In this document: positions 1-5,523 of the stretch, piece after piece
Position numbering within the stretch: the first letter of the stretch is position 1
How the letters are laid out: every line of letters starts with the position of its first letter
Assembly (NCBI GenBank): GCA_028684915.1
Contig: JAQUEZ010000167.1
Span: 1-13,153 of the forward strand
DNA from: Desulfobulbus sp.
GTDB lineage: Bacteria > Desulfobacterota > Desulfobulbia > Desulfobulbales > Desulfobulbaceae
Length of the DNA stretch: 13,153 nt
Direction of reading: 5' to 3'
Notes under the pieces: generated by a model
Database searches by the model: none
Told to the model about the DNA's origin: nothing
The model's input: only the letters and a program-made list of their open reading frames with translations
Made by a program: the position numbers and the translations under genes

Positions 1-309
1 TAGCCGGTCCTTATGACCATGCCTTATGATTTTTTAATGTACCTCTTTTTAGGTACAAAAGCAAGAGCTAATTTTTCCGTTCGAAGTGTGCGCCGAAGCC
101 GCCGAAGAGTATTTTTAACGCCCATAAGGGTCGATTCAGAATTTGGAAAAAATCGTACGTTTACGAAAAATAAATGAAACAATTACATGCTGTTCCTGAT
201 CTCGCAATCAGTATACTGTGGGACCGGAAAGTTCGAACAGATAACAAGTTGAATTTTCAAATATAATTTTACCTTGCCGTGCTTTATTTTCCGTTTTCTG
301 AGGCGACCC
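1..309. other. Intergenic region, no supportable gene
   Basis: This stretch is A+T-rich and holds no convincing gene. A 54-codon frame opens at 13 and stops at 177, but it has no clear ribosome binding site and its product resembles nothing I recognise. A 7-bp inverted repeat (TGTACCT at 38-44, AGGTACA at 51-57) has a CTTTTT loop. A weak 5-bp hairpin at 153-166 is flanked by A6 at 147-152, which reads as a short stem followed by T6 on the minus strand; it could end transcripts of the minus-strand gene that stops at 310, but the stem is too short to call it firmly. Confidence 0.5.
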
Positions 310-639
310 CTAATAGAAGGAGATTTCATCGAGCGGAAAGTCCGTGAAGGGGATGCGCTTGGAAAGAACTTTCCTCCCGTTGCCGTCTTCGCAAACGAGG
401 GTAGCGGTGTTGTCTTTCTTCACGGTCAAGCGCCACAGTTGGAACTCTTCACCAGCCACCTTTTTCTCAAACTTTTGAGCAAAGGCGATTTCATCCAAGA
501 GCCAATAGGCCCCGCCGGTCTCGGCAACATATTTTGCGCCATCTGTAAAAAGAATGGAACGAACCATGCTGTGACGATACCAATATTCTGAGCCTGAGAA
601 TTGCTTCAGATCGGCCTTGTCGAGAGTGTGTTCGGTCAT
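310..639 (-). CDS. DUF6876-like small hypothetical protein
   Basis: This encodes a 109-residue soluble protein of unknown function. The N-terminal half, with ADLKQFSGSEYWYRH, then FTDGAKYVAETGGAYWLLDE, and the central FQLWRLTV stretch, is what I recognise as the DUF6876 pattern found on plasmids and integrative elements. The length fits such proteins. There is no signal peptide, membrane segment or recognisable catalytic motif. The start at 639 is supported by an AAAGGAGA ribosome binding site on the minus strand (plus-strand 647-654) about 7 bases upstream. The gene is transcribed away from the rest of the island, and its 5' leader would run through the hairpin-rich region 661-903. The family name comes from memory of similar sequences, not from a search; the reality of the gene is surer than the name. 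Confidence 0.72.
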   Translation of the reverse strand: MTEHTLDKADLKQFSGSEYWYRHSMVRSILFTDGAKYVAETGGAYWLLDEIAFAQKFEKKVAGEEFQLWRLTVKKDNTATLVCEDGNGRKVLSKRIPFTDFPLDEISFY

Positions 640-660
640 TTTCTAGTCTCCTTTGGGTTT

Positions 661-685
661 GAGGTGCAGCGTTTCGCTGTACCTC
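661..685. repeat. 11-bp inverted repeat hairpin in the DUF6876 leader
   Basis: GAGGTGCAGCG (661-671) and CGCTGTACCTC (675-685) pair along 11 positions, with one G:T wobble and a TTT loop. It lies about 20 bases upstream of the minus-strand start at 639, just before the ribosome binding site, so on that transcript it would form a strong stem in the 5' leader. There is no T-tract after it on either strand, so it is not a simple terminator. Confidence 0.7.
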
Positions 686-742
686 TGCCCGTCGGCGAGA
701 CCAGGGAAGCAAGGGCAAGGGCAGAGGCGGGGAGGGGGATCA

Positions 743-779
743 CCCATGCTGCAACTTGCCGCAGGCAAGGAAGCATGGG
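743..779. repeat. Long imperfect hairpin with two stacked stems
   Basis: CCCATGCT (743-750) pairs perfectly with AGCATGGG (772-779). Inside it, CTTGCC (755-760) pairs perfectly with GGCAAG (764-769) around a GCA loop, with a 4/2-base internal loop between the stems. The two-box fold resembles structured single-stranded DNA elements in general (attC, REP-like, transfer origins) or an RNA hairpin, but I cannot assign it to any of these. Confidence 0.6.
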
Positions 780-870
780 GACACCTCGCCTCTGGGCTTT
801 AGCCTTTACCCTTGACCGCGCTAGGGACGGCGTCCCTTAGCTCTTCCTTGCTTGCTAGGTGAATGGTTAT

Positions 871-908
871 CCGCGTAAATTAATCAGATTTAATTCGCGC
901 GGGTTTTT
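871..908 (+). terminator. Candidate intrinsic terminator
   Basis: A stem forms between 871-883 (CCGCG, then TA, then AATTAA) and 890-902 (TTAATT, then CG, then CGCGG), with a two-base mismatch in the middle and a TCAGAT loop. G903 and a T5 tract (904-908) follow. The arrangement fits a rho-independent terminator reading left to right. No plus-strand gene precedes it, so it could end a non-coding transcript from the hairpin-rich region, or be a relic. Confidence 0.4.
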
Positions 909-913
909 CTGCT

Positions 914-1024
914 CCCCCTTCCTTCCTTGCGAAAGGGGGCGTTACCGGATGGCCGAGGCCCTTGGGTCTCGGTAAGCCCCGCCCTTGCGGGGCGCATAGC
1001 ACCCGCCCCGCAAGCTTAGGCGGG
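914..1024. repeat. Run of four consecutive G+C-rich hairpins
   Basis: Four inverted repeats lie in tandem. CCCCCTT (914-920) pairs with AAGGGGG (933-939). The near-palindrome at 953-972 pairs CCGAG with CTCGG, with CC/GG inside. GCCCCGC (976-982) pairs perfectly with GCGGGGC (987-993) across a CCTT loop. CCCGCC (1002-1007) pairs with GGCGGG (1019-1024). None has a clean T-tract. The run ends 15 bases before the first 28-bp palindrome at 1040. Confidence 0.6.
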
Positions 1025-1039
1025 GTTCGCCGTGCCCAC

Positions 1040-1067
1040 ATAGCCATATAACCGGCTAGATGGTTAT
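1040..1067. promoter_or_regulatory. 28-bp palindrome, site A (upstream of fic)
   Basis: The left half is ATAGCCATATAACC and the reverse complement of the right half is ATAACCATCTAGCC; 11 of 14 positions pair. It belongs to a three-member family (sites A, B, C) with half-site consensus ATAGCCATATAGCC. It lies 163 bases before the fic start. A -10-like TATAGA (1065-1070) begins inside the right arm, but no matching -35 is visible at normal spacing. It is probably an operator; the binding protein is unknown. Confidence 0.65.
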
Positions 1068-1124
1068 AGATCGGGATAACTCAAGGATACGGGGAAAAGG
1101 GGCTTGATATCTCGACCCAATACA

Positions 1125-1215
1125 AACCGGCAATATAACCGGCAATAATATTGCGCATTGCGTTAACAACTTATTGATATATAGTGGGTAAACTAAGCGT
1201 ATATTCCGGCAATAA
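1125..1215. repeat. Three CCGGCAATA direct repeats before fic
   Basis: CCGGCAATA occurs at 1127-1135, 1139-1147 and 1206-1214. The first two are preceded by AA and lie 12 bp apart, slightly over one helical turn. The middle copy sits in ATAACCGGCAAT (1135-1146), which matches 10 of 12 bases of the centre of the 28-bp palindrome (ATAGCCGGCTAT), so these may be degenerate or half sites for the same protein. The third copy is just upstream of the fic ribosome binding site, where bound protein could block transcription or initiation. Confidence 0.5.
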
Positions 1216-1230
1216 GGGGAAGAGGGCGGC

Positions 1231-2418
1231 ATGACAACCACAGAAGGCATAGGATTAATGGAACCGATGCTCCCACCAGAGGGTGAGCGCAAGCTGGAAG
1301 ACCTTGCCGTTGATCTGGCAACAAAGGCCTCGGGCCTAGCCAGCCAACTGCCGCCGACCGTGCGGTTGGGCGTGGGTGACCTTGTCCGTTCGATGAACTG
1401 CTATTATTCCAACCTCATCGAGGGGCACGACACGCACCCCCGTGATATTGATCGCGCCCTAGCTCATGCCGATTATTCATCTGATCCGCAGAAGAGGGCT
1501 CTACAACATGAAGCCATTGCCCATATCGAGGTGCAACGGCTCATTGATCGTCGCGAGGATTTACAGGTTGAGACCACGAGCGTTGAATACATCACTTGGC
1601 TGCACCATGAGTTCTGCCGCCGACTGCCGGATGAGCTGCTTTGGGTTGAGAATCCAGACACGGGTGAACGCCTGCGCGTCGTTGCGGGGGAATTAAGAAA
1701 AGGGTGGGTGCAAGTTGGTAGGCACATTCCGCCAGAAGCCGAAGCGTTACCCCGTTTCTTGACAAGGTTTGAAAAAGCCTATGATGCGCAAAAACTGTCC
1801 CGCGTTGGACAGATCACCGCTCTTGGCGCGGCGCATCACCGGCTGCTCTGGATACATCCCTTTTATGACGGCAACGGGCGCGTCACCCGCCTGATGTCCC
1901 ACGCCTCGCTTCTGCGCTGTGGGGTAGGCAGTAGTCTCTGGTCAGTGGCAAGAGGCTTGGCGCGGAACGTTCAAGAGTACAAAGCCCTGCTGATGGCCGC
2001 CGATGAGCCACGGCGCGGCGATCTGGACGGACGAGGGACGTTATCGACGCAAGCCCTAACGGCTTTCTGTGAGTTCTTCCTGACCACCTGTGTCGATCAG
2101 GTTGATTTCATGGCATCGTTGCTTGAGCCAAGCGAATTGCTGCGCCGGATGCGCCAGCACATCGAAGAGGAAGTGCAGGCAGGCACCCTACCCAAAGGGT
2201 CCTTCTCCCTCCTGCGCGAGGCCCTGCTGGCCGGTGAGGTGCCGCGTGGCCGCACCCCTGAAATCACCGGCTATGGTGAACGCATGGCCCGAAACGTCGT
2301 CGCTGACCTTATCAAAAAAGGCTACCTGAAATCTGAAAGCTCCCGCGCCCCGCTCGTGCTCACCTTCCCGATTGATGCGGTTGAGCGGTGGTTTCCAAGG
2401 CTGTATCCGGCAACATAG
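1231..2418 (+). CDS. Fic domain protein (AMPylase type) with C-terminal winged helix
   Basis: Fic enzymes usually transfer AMP from ATP to a hydroxyl side chain of a target protein. The full catalytic motif HPFYDGNGRVTR is present at residues 209-220 (H209, D213, R217, R220), so the enzyme should be active. An inhibitory motif of the (S/T)xxxE(G/N) type, SNLIEG, is at 60-65; by position before the Fic core this is a class II protein whose E64 would obstruct ATP binding until relieved. The last 60 or so residues (about 335-395, with TGYGERMARNVVADLIKKGY) look like a winged helix-turn-helix, as in several stand-alone Fic proteins of about this length. The start at 1231 has AGGGGAAGAG about 5-15 bases upstream; a second ATG at 1258 is less well placed. 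It is a single-gene unit between palindromes A and B, and its stop codon lies inside site B. The target is unknown; a role as toxin or defence effector is inference from the neighbours. Confidence 0.9.
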   Translation: MTTTEGIGLMEPMLPPEGERKLEDLAVDLATKASGLASQLPPTVRLGVGDLVRSMNCYYSNLIEGHDTHPRDIDRALAHADYSSDPQKRALQHEAIAHIEVQRLIDRREDLQVETTSVEYITWLHHEFCRRLPDELLWVENPDTGERLRVVAGELRKGWVQVGRHIPPEAEALPRFLTRFEKAYDAQKLSRVGQITALGAAHHRLLWIHPFYDGNGRVTRLMSHASLLRCGVGSSLWSVARGLARNVQEYKALLMAADEPRRGDLDGRGTLSTQALTAFCEFFLTTCVDQVDFMASLLEPSELLRRMRQHIEEEVQAGTLPKGSFSLLREALLAGEVPRGRTPEITGYGERMARNVVADLIKKGYLKSESSRAPLVLTFPIDAVERWFPRLYPAT

Positions 2419-2442
2419 CCATATAGCCGGATATATGGCTAT
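2415..2442. promoter_or_regulatory. 28-bp palindrome, site B (fic end / upstream of hsdM)
   Basis: This is the best copy of the family: left half ATAGCCATATAGCC, right half its reverse complement except at one pair, so 13 of 14 positions match. It overlaps the fic stop codon (TAG at 2416-2418) and lies 232 bases before hsdM. A -10-like TATACG (2440-2445) begins in the right arm. CCGGCAA, as in the repeats before fic, is directly adjacent at 2407-2413. It could be an operator for hsdMSR and might also act as a hairpin at the 3' end of the fic transcript. Confidence 0.7.
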
Positions 2443-2674
2443 ACGATTGTCCTCCCTCCCTCTTTTCACCCCTATCCCCACATCCATCGCAAGAACTCGA
2501 AAAACCAATAGAATATAAGGTTTTACCTGTTCAAAACAAGTGAGCGTGGTATTCTCCCCAACCAATTACTTGTTTCTTGATAATCGCAGCCAATGGTTCG
2601 CCGTAACCATTGAGGCAAAACGGCTCTAGAGTTTAATCTGGATCGTTAGAACCCTTTAACAGTTAGACCTTCGC
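2443..2674. other. hsd leader region with an 8-bp inverted repeat
   Basis: The 232 bases between site B and hsdM contain no gene. CAATGGTT (2591-2598) and AACCATTG (2605-2612) form a perfect inverted repeat with a 6-base spacer, 62 bases before the hsdM start; such spacing suits a dimeric helix-turn-helix protein. A second, A+T-rich repeat pairs AAAACC (2501-2506) with GGTTTT (2519-2524). I see no convincing -35/-10 pair and no strong ribosome binding site in front of hsdM. Confidence 0.5.
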
Positions 2675-4243
2675 ATGATTGAAGATATTAAAAAAACACT
2701 CTGGGCAACGGCTGACAAGCTGCGCGCCAACATGGACGCCGCCGAATACAAGCACATCGTGCTCGGCCTCATTTTCGTCAAATATATCTCCGACACCTTC
2801 CAAACCCGCCGTGATGAACTGACGCATCGCTTTGCCGATGCGGATGACGACTACTTTCTGCCAGATGCCACGCCCGCTTTGCTGGCCGAAGAGTTAGAAG
2901 ACCGCGACTACTACAAAGAAGTCAATGTGTTCTGGGTGCCTGAAACTGCACGTTGGGAAAGCCTGCGCGCACAGGCTAAGCAGGCCGACATCGGCAAGCG
3001 CATCGATGATGCCCTATCCTTGATCGAAACCGAAAATCCCAAGCTCAAGGGCATTCTCGATAAACGCTATGCCCGCGTGCACCTGCCCGACGGCAAGCTG
3101 GGTGAGTTGGTCGATCTCGTTTCACAAATCGGCTTTGGTGAATCTGGCGATACGGCCAAAAATCACGCTCGTGATCTACTCGGCCAGGTCTATGAATATT
3201 TCCTCGGCCAGTTCGCCAGCGCAGAAGGCAAGCGCGGCGGGCAGTTCTACACGCCAGCCTCTATCGTCAAAACCTTGGTCGCGGTACTCGCACCACATCA
3301 TGGCCAGGTCTATGATCCTTGCTGTGGCTCTGGTGGTATGTTTGTGCAGTCGGAAAGATTCATCGAAGCCCACGGGGGCAAGATCGGCGATGTCTCCATT
3401 TATGGCCAGGAAGCCAACCCCACCACCTGGCGACTGGCGGCGATGAACCTCGCTATTCGTGGTATCGATTTCAATCTCGGCAAAGAGCCCGCCGATACCT
3501 TCGTTCGCAATCAGCACCCTGATCTGCGCGCCGATTTTGTGCTCGCCAATCCTCCTTTCAATATCTCCGACTGGTGGCACGGCAGCCTAGAAGGCGATCC
3601 TCGCTGGGCCTATGGCACGCCGCCGCAAGGCAACGCCAACTATGCCTGGCTGCAACACATGCTGCACCACCTCAAGCCCACGGGCAGGGCAGGTATCGTA
3701 CTCGCCAATGGCTCCATGTCGTCCAGCCAGAACAGCGAAGGCGACATCCGCCGCGCCATGGTCGATGCCGACAAGGTTGAAGTCATGATCGCGCTGCCTG
3801 GTCAACTTTTCTTCAATACCCAAATTCCTGCCTGCTTGTGGTTCTTGGTCAAAGAAAAACGTGCAAGGCAGGGCGAAGTTCTGTTCATTGATGCTCGCAA
3901 GCTTGGCAGCATGATTAGTCGCGTGCAATGCGAGTTCACCGATGAAATCATCGCGAAGATCGCAGGCACCGTTGCAGTGTGGCGCGGCGAGAGCACATCA
4001 GGCGAAGAATTCGCGGACATCGCAGGCTACTGCCGCAGCGTCCCTCTGGCAGAGATTGCCGAACACGGCCATGTCCTCACACCTGGTCGCTATGTCGGCG
4101 CAGAAGCCGTTGAAGATGATGACGAGAGCTTTGTCGAAAAAATGCAAAAGCTGACTGAAACGCTAGGAGAACAGATGGCGAAAGGAGTGGAGCTGGATCA
4201 ACTGATACGCCAGAAGTTGGGAGGGCTGGGGTATGAGTTCTGA
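2675..4243 (+). CDS. hsdM: Type I restriction-modification methyltransferase subunit HsdM
   Basis: HsdM is the adenine-N6 methyltransferase subunit of a type I RM complex; with HsdS it methylates one adenine on each strand of a bipartite target using S-adenosylmethionine. The 522-residue length is typical. The N-terminal helical domain is recognisable from residue 5 (IKKTLWATADKLRANMDAAEYK). Next come the conserved GGQFYTP at 188-194, the AdoMet-binding motif I DPCCGSGG at 214-221, and the catalytic motif IV NPPF at 292-295, which marks an N6-adenine enzyme. The C-terminal part, to the acidic stretch near 478-484 and a predicted helix after it, fits contact with HsdS. The start at 2675 is chosen because the conserved N-terminus begins there, although the ribosome binding site is weak. 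The 3' end overlaps hsdS by 11 bases, indicating translational coupling. No damage is visible. Confidence 0.96.
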   Translation: MIEDIKKTLWATADKLRANMDAAEYKHIVLGLIFVKYISDTFQTRRDELTHRFADADDDYFLPDATPALLAEELEDRDYYKEVNVFWVPETARWESLRAQAKQADIGKRIDDALSLIETENPKLKGILDKRYARVHLPDGKLGELVDLVSQIGFGESGDTAKNHARDLLGQVYEYFLGQFASAEGKRGGQFYTPASIVKTLVAVLAPHHGQVYDPCCGSGGMFVQSERFIEAHGGKIGDVSIYGQEANPTTWRLAAMNLAIRGIDFNLGKEPADTFVRNQHPDLRADFVLANPPFNISDWWHGSLEGDPRWAYGTPPQGNANYAWLQHMLHHLKPTGRAGIVLANGSMSSSQNSEGDIRRAMVDADKVEVMIALPGQLFFNTQIPACLWFLVKEKRARQGEVLFIDARKLGSMISRVQCEFTDEIIAKIAGTVAVWRGESTSGEEFADIAGYCRSVPLAEIAEHGHVLTPGRYVGAEAVEDDDESFVEKMQKLTETLGEQMAKGVELDQLIRQKLGGLGYEF

Positions 4244-5480
4244 TGTGCAGCTCACTCGACTTGATGCGTTGCTTGAAGTTACATCAAGCAAACGTATACA
4301 TATGGCCGATTACGTTAAAACAGGGGTGCCCTTCTATCGTAGTAAAGAAGTAATTGAAAGATCTAAAGGAAACAAAATCACAACTGAACTTTTCATTTCA
4401 CGTGAACAATTTGATTTAATTCAGAGGAAATTTGGACATCCGCAAGACGGTGACATTCTCATTACATCCGTCGGAACGCTTGGTGTTCCCTATTTAGTGC
4501 AAGGTGATGGTGATTTCTATTTTAAAGATGGAAATCTCACTTGGATGAGAAATTTTACTCATAAAATTAGCTCACGTTTTTTGTACTACTGGCTCACGTC
4601 GCCTTTAATTCAACAAAAATTAGATGATGTTTCAATTGGTTCGACGCAAAAAGCGCTAACCATCACTGCACTTAAATCGCTCAAAATATCTCTTCCCGTT
4701 AGAGAAGTTCAAGACGAGATAGTTGAAATACTAGATTCTATTGACCACCGCATTTCTCTCTTACGCGAAACAAACGCCACCTTTGAAGCCATAGCCCAGG
4801 CACTATTTAAATCGTGGTTCGTGGATTTCGACCCCGTCCACGCCAAACAAGAAGGCCGCGATCCGGAAGGCATGGAATCCGTCATCGCCGCGCTCTTCCC
4901 CAACAGCTTCGAGGAATCAGAACTAGGCTTAATACCAAAAGGGTGGCAGGTTGGAAAGGTTGAGCAGTCCCTTGAACTTGCTTATGGAAAAGCACTTAAG
5001 GCATCAGATCGAACTGTAGGGCCTATCCCCGTTTATGGCTCTGGTGGTGTCACGGGTTACCACAACCAAGCTCTCGTAAAAGTACCTTCAATAGTGATTG
5101 GACGAAAAGGGACAGTGGGCAGCCTCTATTGGGAAGATCGACCATTCTTCCCGATAGACACTGTCTTTTATGTGAAAACAAAAAAGCCGCTAACATATTG
5201 TTTCTATCAATTGCAGCGGCTTGGCTTGGAAGGAATGAACACGGATGGGGCTGTTCCTGGGTTAAATCGAAACAATGTTTACCGCTTGCCTATAGTATTG
5301 CCACCGTATGAGGTGTTAATGGCATTTGACGAAATCGTCTCGCCATTACGTCAAAAGATCTTTGCCAATTCAGAACAAGCCCAAACCCTCACTGCCCTCC
5401 GCGACACCTTGCTCCCCCGCCTTATCTCCGGCCAGTTGCGCCTGCCAGATGCCGAGGCACTTGTCGAAGAGACCGCATGA
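4233..5480 (+). CDS. hsdS: Type I restriction-modification specificity subunit HsdS
   Basis: HsdS selects the DNA target through two target-recognition domains (TRDs), each reading one half of a bipartite site, joined by conserved helices that set the spacing. The 415-residue protein has the full layout: TRD1 at about 1-155, a conserved central region at about 156-235 containing [19 protein letters not shown] (184-202), TRD2 at about 236-360, and a distal conserved helical region at about 361-415 ending in [16 protein letters not shown]. Both TRDs are encoded by visibly A+T-richer DNA than the conserved regions, the usual sign of TRD exchange between systems. The gene starts inside hsdM (11-base overlap) and is followed 43 bases later by hsdR. 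The recognition sequence cannot be predicted from this reading. No second or partial hsdS copy is present in the window. Confidence 0.95.
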   Translation: MSSDVQLTRLDALLEVTSSKRIHMADYVKTGVPFYRSKEVIERSKGNKITTELFISREQFDLIQRKFGHPQDGDILITSVGTLGVPYLVQGDGDFYFKDGNLTWMRNFTHKISSRFLYYWLTSPLIQQKLDDVSIGSTQKALTITALKSLKISLPVREVQDEIVEILDSIDHRISLLRETNATFEAIAQALFKSWFVDFDPVHAKQEGRDPEGMESVIAALFPNSFEESELGLIPKGWQVGKVEQSLELAYGKALKASDRTVGPIPVYGSGGVTGYHNQALVKVPSIVIGRKGTVGSLYWEDRPFFPIDTVFYVKTKKPLTYCFYQLQRLGLEGMNTDGAVPGLNRNNVYRLPIVLPPYEVLMAFDEIVSPLRQKIFANSEQAQTLTALRDTLLPRLISGQLRLPDAEALVEETA

Positions 5481-5523
5481 AGTATCTGCGCCCTCCATCA
5501 TCTCACTATCGGGAAGTTCTGAA

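Larger units (their letters stand above)
640..1230. other. Hairpin-dense non-coding region between two divergent genes
   Basis: These 591 bases separate the minus-strand DUF6876-like gene from the plus-strand fic gene. Inverted repeats follow each other closely from 661 to 1067. Besides those listed separately, CTCTGCCC (683-690) pairs with GGGCAGAG (718-725), GCAAGGAAG (765-773) pairs with CTTCCTTGC (843-851), and AGGGAC (823-828) pairs with GTCCCT (832-837). The open frames here (for example 601-840 on the plus strand) have no ribosome binding site and run through the palindromes, so I treat the region as non-coding. It could be a structured leader of the minus-strand gene, a plus-strand structured RNA ending at the terminator-like element at 871-908, or a DNA-level element such as a transfer or recombination site. 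The sequence alone does not decide. Confidence 0.6.

Noticed and set aside
1..7. Possible fourth palindrome copy cut by the left edge (TAGCCGG)
   Set aside because: Only 7 bases match the palindrome centre and the following bases diverge from the right half-site; chance cannot be excluded.
13..177. 54-codon plus-strand open frame at the left edge
   Set aside because: No ribosome binding site, unusual basic product without recognisable features, and it contains a hairpin (38-57); most likely chance.
601..840. 79-codon plus-strand open frame in the hairpin-rich region
   Set aside because: It overlaps the start of the well-supported minus-strand gene, has no ribosome binding site and runs through several palindromes.
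661..1024. Origin of transfer (oriT), attC or integron site
   Set aside because: Hairpins alone do not identify these; I see no relaxase gene, nick-site motif or integron integrase to support them.
2188..2565. 125-codon minus-strand open frame over the fic 3' end
   Set aside because: It is antisense to the conserved Fic C-terminal region and crosses palindrome B; no ribosome binding site or recognisable product.
5326..5523. 66-codon N-terminal extension of hsdR
   Set aside because: It overlaps the hsdS 3' end in another frame, is rich in Ser/Pro without family similarity, and the conserved HsdR N-terminus starts at 5524.
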